From: Actibacterium atlanticum
GTDB lineage: Bacteria; Pseudomonadota; Alphaproteobacteria; Rhodobacterales; Rhodobacteraceae
Assembly (NCBI RefSeq): GCF_000671395.1
Contig: NZ_AQQY01000007.1
Location: forward strand, 124,001 to 188,000
DNA: 64,000 nucleotides
Direction: 5' to 3'
Within the stretch, counting starts at the first letter, position 1. Each line of letters opens with the position of its first letter. The position numbers were made by a program, and so were the translations under genes. The notes under the pieces are model-generated. The model had not been told where the DNA came from. It was given only the letters and a program-made list of their open reading frames with translations, and did no database searches. Shown here one piece after another: positions 9,546 through 19,327 of the stretch.

Positions 9546-10157
9546 ATGTTTGAAAAGCATATTTGCCTAATGGGAGACTCCATCTTTGACAACGATGGGT
9601 ACATTTTAGGGGAACCTGGCGTCATCGAACAGATGCGTCGTTCAATCCCAAAGTCCTGGTCGGCGTTCAAAGTCGCCGTAGATGGCGACTGCATGGAACA
9701 CATTCCGACCCAGCTTGAGAAGGTGCCAACACACACGACAGATATTGTTGTGAGTATCGGTGGAAACGATCTTATGAAACTCCGCTATCTGCTCCCTCAG
9801 CTTGCGCAAGGCAGCAATCTGAAAGAACTTATCGCGACGCCACTCGCGGATTTTGAAATCGCTTATGGTTGGATGTTAGACGCGGTTTCTGAACTTGGCC
9901 TCAGAGTAAGCGTCTGCACAATCTACACCGCAATCCCTTTCGCAGAGCAGGAAATGAGGGATCATGCGCCCTCTGCGATCAGCGCCTTTAATGCCATAAT
10001 CCAAGGTCTCGCAGAGGCGCGTGATATACCCGTGATCCGTTTGGACATGGCATGTGCAGAACAAGGTGACTTTTCGGCGATGTCCCCGATAGAGCCCTCA
10101 TCACAAGGCGGACAAAAGATCGTGGACGCGATTCTTCGGACGCTTGGGCCAAACTGA
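9546..10157 (+). CDS. SGNH/GDSL-family hydrolase
   Basis: A 203-residue SGNH-fold hydrolase without a signal peptide. The nucleophile block is MGDSIFDN (Ser12), block III is GGND (72-75), and the C-terminal SPIEPSSQGG stands where the usual Asp-x-x-His lies, so the acid/base residues may differ from classic lipases. The substrate is unknown; an ester or acetyl group is likely. The gene is more A+T-rich than aspC before it and has only a weak ribosome site, which suggests acquisition. A long imperfect hairpin follows its stop. Confidence 0.75.
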   Translation: MFEKHICLMGDSIFDNDGYILGEPGVIEQMRRSIPKSWSAFKVAVDGDCMEHIPTQLEKVPTHTTDIVVSIGGNDLMKLRYLLPQLAQGSNLKELIATPLADFEIAYGWMLDAVSELGLRVSVCTIYTAIPFAEQEMRDHAPSAISAFNAIIQGLAEARDIPVIRLDMACAEQGDFSAMSPIEPSSQGGQKIVDAILRTLGPN

Positions 10158-10209
10158 CGGGTGCGCGCACTGCGGCGGAGCAGACATTCGCAAGCGCCGC
10201 TGCACCCGT
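10157..10209 (+). terminator. Long imperfect hairpin after the SGNH gene
   Basis: ACGGGTGC (10157-10164) pairs with GCACCCGT (10202-10209), and inside it GCGGCG (10172-10177) pairs with CGCCGC (10195-10200). There is no T-run, so this may be a Rho-dependent end or mRNA-stabilising stem rather than an intrinsic terminator. The rest of 10210-10376 shows no gene. Confidence 0.4.
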
Positions 10210-10376
10210 GACTATGGGCATGCAACGGGCCTTCAGACCACACCGCTCGACCCGCCCCATGCTGAAACGTCAGGCACGACAAGTTTCGGGCGCGCCTTTT
10301 CGCTTGCGGCTCAAAACCATGTTGGCGGGGCGTGCCGGGTTCTGTTAACGATACTCTCACCAAGAGGACCGCGAGC

Positions 10377-10790
10377 ATGACCACCGAACTGCCGGAGTAT
10401 TATTTCCGCGTGCGTGAAAACGGCGCCATGGTTTTCCGTATCGACACGGAGAACCGTCAGCGCCGTATCGAGATGGATCAGATCGCGGTGGCCAATGTCA
10501 AAAACGGTGACATCAAGCCCCACGGCGGGCGCGAGCTTTCTGAGGCTGACATGGCGGCCATCCAGAAATGGATGGAGGCCCGTCGCGCCCAGCTGGAAGA
10601 GCGCAACATCGACGATATCCTGCGCACGGTGGATCATCTGAACCTGACCACCCAATGGGCGCAAAGCAAAGCGACGGACGATCAGCTGGATACGGTGACA
10701 GATTCTTTGTTGCTGGCCATGCATGACCTGCGCACCGTATTGGTACGCAAGAAAGCCGACCGCATCATGAAGAATACCCCGCAAAAATGA
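10377..10790 (+). CDS. Conserved hypothetical protein, 137 aa
   Basis: A charged, soluble 137-residue protein starting MTTELPEYYFRVRENGAMVFRID. It has a helical middle (SEADMAAIQKWMEARRAQLEERNIDDILRTVDHLN) and a basic end. I do not recognise a domain. AGAGGA at 10363-10368 precedes ATG 10377. Its stop overlaps the acyltransferase start (ATGA), so the two are probably co-translated. Confidence 0.7.
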   Translation: MTTELPEYYFRVRENGAMVFRIDTENRQRRIEMDQIAVANVKNGDIKPHGGRELSEADMAAIQKWMEARRAQLEERNIDDILRTVDHLNLTTQWAQSKATDDQLDTVTDSLLLAMHDLRTVLVRKKADRIMKNTPQK

Positions 10791-12796
10791 CTCCTCCTAA
10801 AGTGCACTCTCCGCTTGCCTATCGCAGGGAAGTTGACGGATTGCGGTTCATCGCCGTTGTCCCTGTAATCCTGTTCCACGCTCAGGTGCCGTTTTTCACC
10901 GGCGGCTTTGTCGGGGTCGACGTGTTCTTTGTCATCAGCGGCTTCCTGATCACCTCGATCCTGATGAATGATCTGGAAAAAGACCGGTTCTCTCTGGTCA
11001 CGTTCTATGAACGGCGCGCCCGGCGCATCCTTCCGGCCCTGTTCGCCATGATCGCCGCCTGCGTGGTCGCAGCCGAGCTGATCCTGCTGCCCGGCGAGTA
11101 TCAGGACTTCGCCGAAAGCGCGGGCACAGCGGCCGTGTTCCTGTCGAACGTGTTCTTTTGGGCAAACTCGGGGTATTTCGACCCGATCAGCGAAGAAAGC
11201 CCGCTGTTGCACACCTGGAGCCTGGCGGTCGAAGAACAGTATTACCTACTGTTCCCCTTGATCCTGTGGGCGCTTTGGAAGGCCGGGCCAAAAACCATCG
11301 TGGCAACTTTGACAGCGATGACGCTGGCGTCTTTGGCCTTGGCGGAATGGGGCTGGCGAAACGAACCGACGATCAACTTCTACTTCATCGGGTCGCGCGC
11401 GTTCGAGCTTTTCATCGGCTCTCTCAGTGCGATCTGGGCGCGGCGTGCACCGCAGACGAATGGCTGGTTGGCGGGCCTTGGGCTGGCGATGATCGTGGCC
11501 GCGATCTTTGGCTATTCTGAAGAGGTCCCCTTCCCTTCGATCTATGCCTTGTTGCCCGTGGTTGGCACCGCGCTGGTGTTGCTGTTCGCCCGCGACGGCA
11601 CGCAAACCGCGCGCCTGTTGTCCTTGCCCTTGCTGGTCTGGGTCGGGTTGATCAGTTACAGCGCCTACCTATGGCACCAACCCCTGTTGGCCTTTGCCAG
11701 GGTGCAAGAATGGGTGCCCCTGAACGCCCTGCTGACCACCGCGCTAATCGCGATGACCTTCGCGCTGGCCTTCGTGTCATGGAAGTTTGTAGAACAACCC
11801 TTCCGCAGCCGTGGCACCGACGCAAAGTTTTCGCGCCGCCAGATATTTATCGGCTCGGCTGTGCTGATCGCCGTGACCTTTGCATACGGGCTTTACGGAC
11901 GGGCCTCGGACGGGCGGCTGGAACGCTGGAAACTGGCCAACCCGGACATCGCCCGAGAGTATGCCCTGCTGCACGATGGCCGTGAAAACCACAAAACCCG
12001 CCCGGATAAGTCTCGCCCCTGCACCCGGAACCACCGCCAGTTCAATGCCCAGACCGAAGAACAAATTCTCGCCTGCTATGCGCAGTATGGCCCTGCGGTT
12101 GCCGTGCTGGGGGACAGCATCGCCGAAGACCTGCACGGCGCCATGGTTGCGGCGTCAGAGCGCCCCTTCATTCTGGGGCTGACCCTGGGGGGCTGTCGCC
12201 TGAATCGCCCGGTCGACAAATGCTCGCTGGATCAGATTCTGGATTTCGCCAGCCGCCACCCCGAAGTCTTCGAAGCCGTTGTGACTCAACAGCTGTCTTC
12301 ACCCCAGATGGTCTGGCCCTCTGGCAGCCCGGTTCTTGTTCAGGATCTGCGCGCCCTTGCCTATGACGCCGAAATCCCGCCGCTGACGCTGAACACGGAA
12401 CTTGTTGAGACCGGGCTGGATTATGCCGCCCGCCTCGCCGCACATGTGCCGGTGTATTTCCTTGCGCCCCGCGTCGAACATCATGTCCCCGCCGCCGAGG
12501 TGATGCGCCAGGGCTGCGATGTCTCCTATAAACTGCGCAGCGGTCAGATGGCGCTGTTCACCCAGTTGGATACCTATTTCCAAGAGCGCATTCCGCAGCT
12601 TGGCGTGGACGGGCTGCGCTATCTGCCGCTGTCGCAGATGCATATCTATGACCCGGCCACAGAAATCATCACATGCGATGTGGCTTACTGGCGCGACGGG
12701 CATCACTGGAGCGCCAAGGGAGAGGCGTATTTTGGCCGCCGTCTGATTGAAACGGGGCCCTACCCGTTCACTTGGTTCGCTGCGCGCGGCGGTTAA
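10787..12796 (+). CDS. Acyltransferase family 3 (OafA-type) with C-terminal SGNH domain
   Basis: A 669-residue inner-membrane protein. Residues 1-370 form the multi-helix acyltransferase-3 domain, opening YRREVDGLRFIAVVPVILFHA with the catalytic-site histidine pattern, then GGFVGVDVFFVISGF, RRARRILPAL and HTWSLAVEEQYYLLFP. Residues from about 430 form a periplasmic SGNH domain with AVLGDSIAEDL and a C-terminal DGHHWSAKGE. The OafA-type fusion moves acetyl or other acyl groups onto surface polysaccharide; the acceptor is unknown. The SGNH hydrolase nearby may act on the same polymer. Confidence 0.9.
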   Translation: MTPPKVHSPLAYRREVDGLRFIAVVPVILFHAQVPFFTGGFVGVDVFFVISGFLITSILMNDLEKDRFSLVTFYERRARRILPALFAMIAACVVAAELILLPGEYQDFAESAGTAAVFLSNVFFWANSGYFDPISEESPLLHTWSLAVEEQYYLLFPLILWALWKAGPKTIVATLTAMTLASLALAEWGWRNEPTINFYFIGSRAFELFIGSLSAIWARRAPQTNGWLAGLGLAMIVAAIFGYSEEVPFPSIYALLPVVGTALVLLFARDGTQTARLLSLPLLVWVGLISYSAYLWHQPLLAFARVQEWVPLNALLTTALIAMTFALAFVSWKFVEQPFRSRGTDAKFSRRQIFIGSAVLIAVTFAYGLYGRASDGRLERWKLANPDIAREYALLHDGRENHKTRPDKSRPCTRNHRQFNAQTEEQILACYAQYGPAVAVLGDSIAEDLHGAMVAASERPFILGLTLGGCRLNRPVDKCSLDQILDFASRHPEVFEAVVTQQLSSPQMVWPSGSPVLVQDLRALAYDAEIPPLTLNTELVETGLDYAARLAAHVPVYFLAPRVEHHVPAAEVMRQGCDVSYKLRSGQMALFTQLDTYFQERIPQLGVDGLRYLPLSQMHIYDPATEIITCDVAYWRDGHHWSAKGEAYFGRRLIETGPYPFTWFAARGG

Positions 12797-12800
12797 CCGG

Positions 12801-14150
12801 CTAGGCGATGTAGTTGCGGGTCCAGAAACGGTACATGGTCGATGCGGCGGCAACCGCCAGCCCAACGGCCAGCCCCAGCCAGATGCCGATGCCGCCCCAG
12901 TTCAAGGTGAATCCCAGAACATAGGCCACCGGCATGCCGATCAGCCAATAGGACACCGCGGCCAGTACCATGGGCACCTGCGTGTCCTGCACGCCGCGCA
13001 ACAAGCCCATCGCCAGCACCTGGGCCGCGTCGACAAACTGAAACAGCGCCGCTGCGGCCAAAAGCCCGATCCCGATGGCGATTACCGCCCCCCGGTCCGG
13101 GTCCTGCGGCGACAAGAACAACCCCAGCAAGGTTTCAGGCAGCAATAGAAAAACAAGGATCGTCACCACGCCCACCGCGCCGGACATATAGACAAGAACC
13201 ATGGCACCTCGGCGCAGGTTGAATTGATCTTGCCGCCCGACGGCCTGTCCGGCACGCACCGTGCCCGCGCTGGCCAGCCCCAGATGCACCATGAAAACCA
13301 GCGATGCGATCTGTAAAGCGATCCCATGGGCGGCCAGTTCTATCGTGCCGATCCAGCCCATCATCACCGACGAGAACGCAAACAGCCCGACTTCGGCCAG
13401 ATGGGTGATGCCGATCGGCCATCCCAGCTGAAACACGGCGCGAAAGGCCTCCCAATCGGGGCGCCAAAGCCGGGTAAACAGACTGTCGTCGGGCACCGCA
13501 CGGATCACATAGACCACCAGCACAAGCACCATCGCCCCGCTGACCCCCAACGAAGCCCAGCCCGCGCCGGCGATGCCCAGCTCTGGCGCTCCCCAATTGC
13601 CAAAAATCAGCGCGTAATTGCCCAACGCATTCAGAACCACCGCCACCAAGGTCACCCACAGGATCACCCGGGTGCGTTCCAATGCCGCCAGATAGCTTTC
13701 CAACACCATCACCCACAGCGCTGCCACAATGCCCCAGCCCCGCACGCTCAGATACTGGCGCGCCAGTTCAGCGATTGTGTCTTCTTGTCCCAGCGCCCGC
13801 ATCAACGGCCCCGAGAACACAAAGACCGGCAAGCAGGCCAGACCAAACAGCGTCGACAGCCACAGTGCCATGCGGGTGATGCGGCGGGGCTGGCGGCCTT
13901 CTCCGGCAGCACGCGCGCGCGCCACCATGGGCGTGACAGCCATGGCAAATCCCGATCCGACCACGAAAAGCACAAAGAAAATACCGCCACCGACCACCTC
14001 GGCGGCCAACGCTTCAACGTCATACCAGCCCAGCATCACAGCATCGGTCAGCGTGATCCCAAATTGCGCCAACTGGCTGCCCACCAAAGGCAGGCCAAGT
14101 ATCAAAATGGCACGAAAGTGCTGCGCATATGTTTGGGCGACCTGCGTCAT
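12801..14150 (-). CDS. MATE-family multidrug efflux transporter (NorM-like)
   Basis: A 449-residue protein with 12 predicted membrane helices in two similar halves, each of MatE type. The opening PLVGSQLAQFGITLTDAVMLGWYDVEALAAE is characteristic. It exports cationic drugs or metabolites using a Na+ or H+ gradient. It converges with the acyltransferase gene, leaving only four bases between stops. Substrate cannot be told. Confidence 0.9.
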   Translation of the reverse strand: MTQVAQTYAQHFRAILILGLPLVGSQLAQFGITLTDAVMLGWYDVEALAAEVVGGGIFFVLFVVGSGFAMAVTPMVARARAAGEGRQPRRITRMALWLSTLFGLACLPVFVFSGPLMRALGQEDTIAELARQYLSVRGWGIVAALWVMVLESYLAALERTRVILWVTLVAVVLNALGNYALIFGNWGAPELGIAGAGWASLGVSGAMVLVLVVYVIRAVPDDSLFTRLWRPDWEAFRAVFQLGWPIGITHLAEVGLFAFSSVMMGWIGTIELAAHGIALQIASLVFMVHLGLASAGTVRAGQAVGRQDQFNLRRGAMVLVYMSGAVGVVTILVFLLLPETLLGLFLSPQDPDRGAVIAIGIGLLAAAALFQFVDAAQVLAMGLLRGVQDTQVPMVLAAVSYWLIGMPVAYVLGFTLNWGGIGIWLGLAVGLAVAAASTMYRFWTRNYIA

Positions 14151-14191
14151 CCCCCAGCCTTATGCCAGCGAAAATGCCGGGTCCACCCCCG

Positions 14192-14788
14192 TCAGCCGGG
14201 GTGACGTGCGATCATGTCGATCAAGGCCGAACGGCCCCTGTGCCCAGCGCCTTCATCAATCTCGGCCTCGTAAGATTCCAGCCGCAACATCTCATAGCCC
14301 GCGAAAGCCTCGGCCAGCAGGTCTTCGGTATAGAGGTTTTCCAACACGCCGGGCCCGCCGGTGCGGTACTCCAGCTGTTTGGGCGTATAGCCATGCAGCG
14401 CGATCAACCCGCCCGGCGCCACGGCCTGTTTCATCCCGTCAAAAACCCGGGCGCGTCCCTCGGCGCCAAAGAACTGGATGAACACCCCCGCCACCAGATC
14501 ATAGGGCCGCGCGCCCCAGTCCCAGGTGGTGACATCGCCCTGACGAATGTCCGCCGTGACCCCCCGGGTCTGCGCCAGTGCCAGCGCCTTGTCCACCGCG
14601 TTGGGGGCGAAATCAAAGGCGGTCACATCCAGCCCCTGTTCAGCCAGCCAGACCGAATTTCGCCCTTCACCGTCGGCCACACACAGGGCCGACTGCCCGG
14701 CGGCGATATGCGGCCCCAACCGATCCATAAATTGCGCGGGCGCTGTTCCAAACAGATACTCCTGCCCCGCGTAACGCTCATTCCACAT
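14192..14788 (-). CDS. SAM-dependent methyltransferase (class I)
   Basis: A 198-residue Rossmann-fold methyltransferase of the tellurite-resistance TehB-like group. It opens MWNERYAGQEYLFGTAPAQF; motif I is ALCVADGEGRNSVWLA and motif II VTAFDFAPNAVDKA. The substrate is unknown. ATG 14788 was chosen because the family N-terminus starts here; a longer open frame to 15028 runs through the terminator of the upstream gene. No other partner gene is adjacent. Confidence 0.85.
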   Translation of the reverse strand: MWNERYAGQEYLFGTAPAQFMDRLGPHIAAGQSALCVADGEGRNSVWLAEQGLDVTAFDFAPNAVDKALALAQTRGVTADIRQGDVTTWDWGARPYDLVAGVFIQFFGAEGRARVFDGMKQAVAPGGLIALHGYTPKQLEYRTGGPGVLENLYTEDLLAEAFAGYEMLRLESYEAEIDEGAGHRGRSALIDMIARHPG

Positions 14789-14801
14789 GCTGCTGCCCCA
14801 C

Positions 14802-14838
14802 AAAAGAAAACCATCGCCCCCAATATGAGGGCGATGGC
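14802..14838 (-). terminator. Rho-independent terminator of the PPK2 gene
   Basis: On the minus strand, CCATCGCCC pairs with GGGCGATGG across a short loop and is followed by TTTTCTTTT. It lies between the PPK2 gene and the methyltransferase and therefore separates their transcripts. Confidence 0.9.
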
Positions 14839-14862
14839 AGAAAGTTACAGGTGTGATGCACC

Positions 14863-15864
14863 TTAGCTGCGCGGTTTGCGCTGGCTGGGGTGCAGCGAGG
14901 TCCCCAGAATATGATTCGACTTGTGGATCACATGCTGCGCCTGTCCCACGATCAACGGATCGGGGACGGTGGCAACCTCGGGGTCTTTGCCGGGGTAATC
15001 CACGGTGCTCAGGAAATGACGCATGCATTCCAGACGGGCGCGTTTCTTGTCATTCGACTTGATGATGGTCCACGGCGCATCAGCGGTGTCGGTGTAAAAG
15101 AACATCGCCTCTTTGGCCTCGGTGTAATCGTCCCACTTGTTCAGGCTGGCCTTATCAATCGGCGACAATTTCCATTGCTTGAGCGGATCCGTCTCACGCG
15201 AAGCAAAGCGGCGGCGTTGTTCGTCCTGCGTGACCGAGAACCAGTATTTGTACAAACGGATACCCGAGCGCACGAGCATCCGCTCCAGCTCGGGGGTCTG
15301 GCGCATGAATTCCAGATATTCGTTGGGTTCACAAAAGCCCATGACACGTTCCACACCGGCGCGGTTGTACCACGAACGGTCATACAGAACGATTTCACCC
15401 TTGGTGGGCATGTGGTCAATATAGCGCTGGAAATACCACTGGCCGCGCTCTTCGTCGGTGGGCTTGTTCAACGCAACAACACGGGCCGAACGCGGGTTCA
15501 GGTGTTCGGTGAAACGCTTGATCGTGCCGCCCTTACCGGCGGCATCGCGGCCTTCAAACAGCAGCACAAATTTCTGCCCGGTTTCCTGCGCCCACAGCTG
15601 AACTTTCAACAGCTCAGCCTGCAACCGGGCCTTCTGGCTTTCGTAGTCGCGGCGCGAAAGCTTGGTCGTATAGGGGTATTCGCCGCTTTCAAAAGCATGG
15701 GCGATCGACTCTGTTGTCGGCAGGTCATTGATGGTGGGCTCAGCCGCCGCAACGGGGGCTTTCGCGGGCGCCGTGGCGCGCGGTGCAGCCGCAGGTTTCG
15801 AAGCGACAGGTTTCGCAGCCGTCGAGGGCTGAGCACCGTTTGTTGCAGCTTTGGCTGTGGGCAT
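14863..15864 (-). CDS. ppk2: Polyphosphate kinase 2 (PPK2)
   Basis: A 333-residue PPK2-family enzyme that transfers phosphate between polyphosphate and nucleotides. Walker A is EGRDAAGKGGT, followed by the lid region RSWYNRAGVERVMGF and Walker B-like IVLYDRSWYN. The first 45 residues are an Ala/Pro/Lys-rich low-complexity tail not needed for the fold. The window also encodes PPK1 and an exopolyphosphatase, so polyphosphate is both made and used. Subclass (ADP or GDP preference) cannot be settled from motifs alone. Confidence 0.93.
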   Translation of the reverse strand: MPTAKAATNGAQPSTAAKPVASKPAAAPRATAPAKAPVAAAEPTINDLPTTESIAHAFESGEYPYTTKLSRRDYESQKARLQAELLKVQLWAQETGQKFVLLFEGRDAAGKGGTIKRFTEHLNPRSARVVALNKPTDEERGQWYFQRYIDHMPTKGEIVLYDRSWYNRAGVERVMGFCEPNEYLEFMRQTPELERMLVRSGIRLYKYWFSVTQDEQRRRFASRETDPLKQWKLSPIDKASLNKWDDYTEAKEAMFFYTDTADAPWTIIKSNDKKRARLECMRHFLSTVDYPGKDPEVATVPDPLIVGQAQHVIHKSNHILGTSLHPSQRKPRS

Positions 15865-16080
15865 GGGCAGGACTCCTTTGTGTGAATACCTGCGCTGTAA
15901 CAGTTTGGTAACAAGCCCGCTTTGATGCGCATCAAACGGCGTTTATTTCACCTCCAATTTGGCGAAGCAGAGTGATACTATTCACGTCATACGAGAAATT
16001 TGTTTGTACTTGACGCTACGTAAATTAACTTGGTGCCAAAGGCCGATTCCGCGCCTTGGAAGGTATCCCGGGGGAAACCC

Positions 16081-16332
16081 ATGGTAGACACAAGATATTG
16101 CACTGCAGGGCGCGATGTTTCGGGCAACTGGTATATTGCCTGCAAGGAACAGGGGCTTAGCAGCCTTGAGATCCTGACAGAGCTTGGCTTCACCCTCTCC
16201 CTCTCGATGCCCATTGATCAGTCGTACCATCACGCCGCCAAGCATATCCGCAAGCACGGCGGGCTCTACTGGCGCACAAATGCCGAAGGCGAATACGGCA
16301 CCATCGCCGGGATTCCCAAGCAAAAGGGCTAG
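16081..16332 (+). CDS. Hypothetical protein, 83 aa
   Basis: A small soluble protein starting MVDTRYCTAGRDVSGNWYIACKEQ, with a central ITELGFTLSLSMP-like helix region and HHAAKHIRKHGG. GGGGGA about 8 bases before the ATG supports this start; an in-frame TTG lies at 16030. I know no family. An antisense frame of similar size exists, so the strand call rests mainly on the ribosome site. Confidence 0.45.
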   Translation: MVDTRYCTAGRDVSGNWYIACKEQGLSSLEILTELGFTLSLSMPIDQSYHHAAKHIRKHGGLYWRTNAEGEYGTIAGIPKQKG

Positions 16333-16449
16333 GCGCGCAAGCGTGGAATCCCAGCGATTTCGCCAAATCTAACTGCATGTGCCATTGCTCCTTGCCCCGA
16401 CCCCTGCTCTAATAAGACCCCAATACAAACACCAATAAAGAGCAGCGGT

Positions 16450-18408
16450 ATGGCCAACGACCTTCTGACAGGGGCCTCCCCCGACGATTACGATGCATCC
16501 TCGATTGAGGTGCTTGAGGGGCTGGAGCCCGTCCGCCAACGCCCCGGCATGTATATCGGCGGCACGGACGAACGCGCCCTGCACCACATGGTGGCCGAAA
16601 TTCTGGACAACTCGATGGACGAGGCCGTCGCCGGCCACGCCAATCGGATCGAACTTGAACTCCACGCTGATTACTCCATCACCGTGCGCGACAACGGCCG
16701 CGGCATCCCCATCGACCCGCACCCGAAGTTCCCCGATAAATCCGCGTTAGAGGTCATCCTGTGCACCCTGCACGCGGGCGGTAAGTTCTCGGGCAAAGCC
16801 TATCAAACCTCGGGCGGTCTGCACGGGGTTGGCAGCTCTGTGGTGAACGCCCTGTCAGATTCGCTGATCGTGCAAGTCGCCCGCAACCGCGAACTGTTTG
16901 AACAACGCTTTTCGCGCGGCCTGCCGCTTGGCGGGGTCGAACAGATCGGCGCCGCTCCCAACCGGCGCGGCACCACCGTGACCTTCCACGCTGACGAAGA
17001 AATCTTCGGCCACCACCGGTTCAAACCCAAACGCCTGTTCACGCTGGCCCGCTCCAAAGCCTACCTGTTTTCCGGCGTGGAAATCCGCTGGAAATCGGAA
17101 ATCGACGATGGCGAAACCCCCACGGAAGCCACCTTTCACTTCCCCGGCGGTCTGGCGGATTACCTGTCCGAGGTTCTGGGCAGCGCCGCCACCTATTCTG
17201 ACGCCCCTTTTGCGGGCAAAGTGGACTTCAAGGAAAAGTTCAACGAACCGGGCTCCGTCGAATGGGCCATCAACTGGACCCCGGCCCGCGACGGTTTCAT
17301 CCAGTCCTACTGTAACACCGTCCCCACCCCCGAAGGCGGCACCCATGTCACCGGCTTCTGGGCCGCGATCCTTAAGGGCATCCGCGCCTATGGCGAGCTG
17401 GTCAACAACAAGAAAGCCGCGCAAATCACCCGCGACGACCTGATGACCGGCGGCAGCGCGCTTGTCAGCTGTTTCATCGCCGACCCCAGCTTTGTCGGCC
17501 AAACCAAAGACCGCCTGTCGACCGAGGCCGCGCAAAAGCTGGTTGAGGGCGCCGTGCGCGACCATTTCGACAACTGGCTGGCCTCCGACACCAAGGCCGC
17601 CGGCGCGATCCTCGATTTCCTTGTCCTGCGCGCCGAAGAACGCCTGCGCCGCAAAAAGGAAAAAGAGACCCAACGCAAATCCGCCACCAAAAAGCTGCGC
17701 CTGCCCGGCAAGCTGGTGGATTGCTCGCGCAACAACCGCGACGGCACGGAACTGTTCATTGTTGAGGGCGACAGCGCCGGCGGCTCGGGCAAAGCCGCCC
17801 GCAACCGCGAGACACAGGCCCTCCTGCCCCTGCGCGGCAAAATCCTGAACGTGCTGGGCGCGGCCAGCTCGAAACTGTCGACGAACGCCGAGATCAAGGA
17901 TCTGTGCGATGCCATGGGCGTCGGGCTGGGCACCAAGTTCAACATCGACGATCTGCGCTATGAGAAAATCATCATCATGACCGACGCCGACGTCGACGGC
18001 GCCCATATCGCGTCGCTGTTGATGACTTTCTTCTTCACCCAAATGCGCCCGCTGATCGACCAGGGGCACCTGTATCTGGCCTGCCCGCCGCTCTACCGGC
18101 TTACGCAGGGCTCCAAACGGGTTTACTGCCTGGACGAGTTCGAACGCGACGACTGGCTGCAAAAAGGCATCGGCGGCAAGGGCAAGATTGATGTCTCGCG
18201 CTTTAAAGGCCTGGGTGAGATGGACGCCAAAGACCTGAAAGATACCACCATGAACCCCGAAACCCGCAAGCTGATCCGGGTGACGATAGACGAGGACGAA
18301 CCCGGCGAAACCGACACGCTGGTGCAGAACCTGATGGGGAAAAAGCCCGAGAAACGGTTTGAATATATCCAGGAGAACGCACGGTTCGTGGAGGAGTTGG
18401 ATATTTGA
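16450..18408 (+). CDS. parE: DNA topoisomerase IV subunit B
   Basis: A 652-residue type IIA topoisomerase ATPase subunit; with ParC it decatenates daughter chromosomes. The GHKL ATPase has [19 protein letters not shown] and [18 protein letters not shown]. The TOPRIM part has [22 protein letters not shown] and [13 protein letters not shown]. ParE is favoured over GyrB by length (about 650 against about 800) and the lack of a long insertion. parC is not in the window. Its stop overlaps the next start. Confidence 0.94.
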   Translation: MANDLLTGASPDDYDASSIEVLEGLEPVRQRPGMYIGGTDERALHHMVAEILDNSMDEAVAGHANRIELELHADYSITVRDNGRGIPIDPHPKFPDKSALEVILCTLHAGGKFSGKAYQTSGGLHGVGSSVVNALSDSLIVQVARNRELFEQRFSRGLPLGGVEQIGAAPNRRGTTVTFHADEEIFGHHRFKPKRLFTLARSKAYLFSGVEIRWKSEIDDGETPTEATFHFPGGLADYLSEVLGSAATYSDAPFAGKVDFKEKFNEPGSVEWAINWTPARDGFIQSYCNTVPTPEGGTHVTGFWAAILKGIRAYGELVNNKKAAQITRDDLMTGGSALVSCFIADPSFVGQTKDRLSTEAAQKLVEGAVRDHFDNWLASDTKAAGAILDFLVLRAEERLRRKKEKETQRKSATKKLRLPGKLVDCSRNNRDGTELFIVEGDSAGGSGKAARNRETQALLPLRGKILNVLGAASSKLSTNAEIKDLCDAMGVGLGTKFNIDDLRYEKIIIMTDADVDGAHIASLLMTFFFTQMRPLIDQGHLYLACPPLYRLTQGSKRVYCLDEFERDDWLQKGIGGKGKIDVSRFKGLGEMDAKDLKDTTMNPETRKLIRVTIDEDEPGETDTLVQNLMGKKPEKRFEYIQENARFVEELDI

Positions 18409-19250
18409 GGCATCTGCGCAAGCGCTTCCAACGGCTTCTCAACAAAAGCGCGCTTGCCCGTGTTGAAAGACGCCCAGCACCCGCGATGATACCGATGGGG
18501 CGTAGCACAAAGGAAACTAATTGCTACTACGCCTATCTTCATCTCAGAGGGCAACGAGAAAAATCCGCACTTTTTGACGCGATAGAAGATCAGGAAGTGA
18601 TTTGCAGGTTATTTGATGAAGCGGAACGTAGGTTTCATATACCCAGTTCGATACCAGTGCAGGAATTGGAAAACTATCAACTTGAAGTTACACGGTTTCT
18701 TGGTCCGGTCAGGTCAACACATAATACAGCCTTAATTTTTTTGATCGCCGATACCTTGGGATACAGCTGGATTGCCCTTAGGTGGGATCAGCTAAGGCAG
18801 CATCTCTTCAATATTACCTACAAATCGCGCACCGACAGAATTGTGCTGCTTAGTGAGCTTGTTGAACTCTATATCAATGCCAAGTCCAGCAATCAAAGTT
18901 TTCAAGAACCCGATTTGGGCACAGCAATGAATATCTACTTTAAGCTTCATGGAGGCAGATCAGCATCGCGCTCAAGATTCTACGAGGAATACGCCCGCTT
19001 TGAACTACTGTTAAAATCACTTTTAGATAGCGGGGACCTTTCATACTCAAACGATACCTTTAGCTATCAACTGAAAGCGAGATCCCTTCGAACGATCGCC
19101 GAATTTGAATCTGAACAACAGCGTCACGAGGATCAGGTAAAACAAAACCGAAGACTTCTTTGGCTAACCGTAATTATTGCGATTTCAGCGCTAATCGGTG
19201 CTCTAGATGTATTGGGGTTACTTGAGATGTATTGGGGTTACTTGAGCTAA
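18405..19250 (+). CDS. Orphan A+T-rich protein with C-terminal membrane helix
   Basis: A 281-residue protein I do not recognise. The body (residues 35-240) is helical and charged; one membrane helix lies near 252-275 (LLWLTVIIAISALIGALDVLGLL), giving a tail-anchored look. GGAGGAG at 18391-18397 fits a TTG start at 18405 overlapping the parE stop, but ATG 18486 is possible and the A+T-rich composition begins only near 18510. The C-terminus lies in a 20-bp tandem duplication (19206-19245) that changes the reading frame. Composition unlike parE suggests transfer. Confidence 0.6.
   Translation: MRHLRKRFQRLLNKSALARVERRPAPAMIPMGRSTKETNCYYAYLHLRGQREKSALFDAIEDQEVICRLFDEAERRFHIPSSIPVQELENYQLEVTRFLGPVRSTHNTALIFLIADTLGYSWIALRWDQLRQHLFNITYKSRTDRIVLLSELVELYINAKSSNQSFQEPDLGTAMNIYFKLHGGRSASRSRFYEEYARFELLLKSLLDSGDLSYSNDTFSYQLKARSLRTIAEFESEQQRHEDQVKQNRRLLWLTVIIAISALIGALDVLGLLEMYWGYLS
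19206..19245 (+). repeat. 20-bp perfect tandem duplication at the 3' end of the orphan gene
   Basis: The unit GATGTATTGGGGTTACTTGA is present twice, head to tail. Twenty is not a multiple of three, so the second copy is read in another frame (MYWGYLS) and brings in an early stop. A single copy would continue LLELTNEV and on for about a dozen more residues. Confidence 0.95.
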
Positions 19251-19327
19251 CAAATGAGGTTTCAGGTTCGGAAACAGCGGCGCACTCAGACCGGCCTTGA
19301 TCACCCATCTGACTTGCCATCACCCAA

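Noticed and set aside
14789-15028. A longer N-terminus for the methyltransferase
   Set aside because: It would cross the PPK2 terminator and the end of the PPK2 gene; the family N-terminus begins at 14788.
15865-16080. A PhoB-binding site before the PPK2 gene
   Set aside because: The stretch CTGTAACAGTTTGGTAACA only loosely recalls a Pho box and does not have the right repeat and spacing.
16855-18162. A 435-codon minus-strand frame antisense to parE
   Set aside because: parE motifs are intact on the plus strand, and no start signal is seen for the antisense frame.
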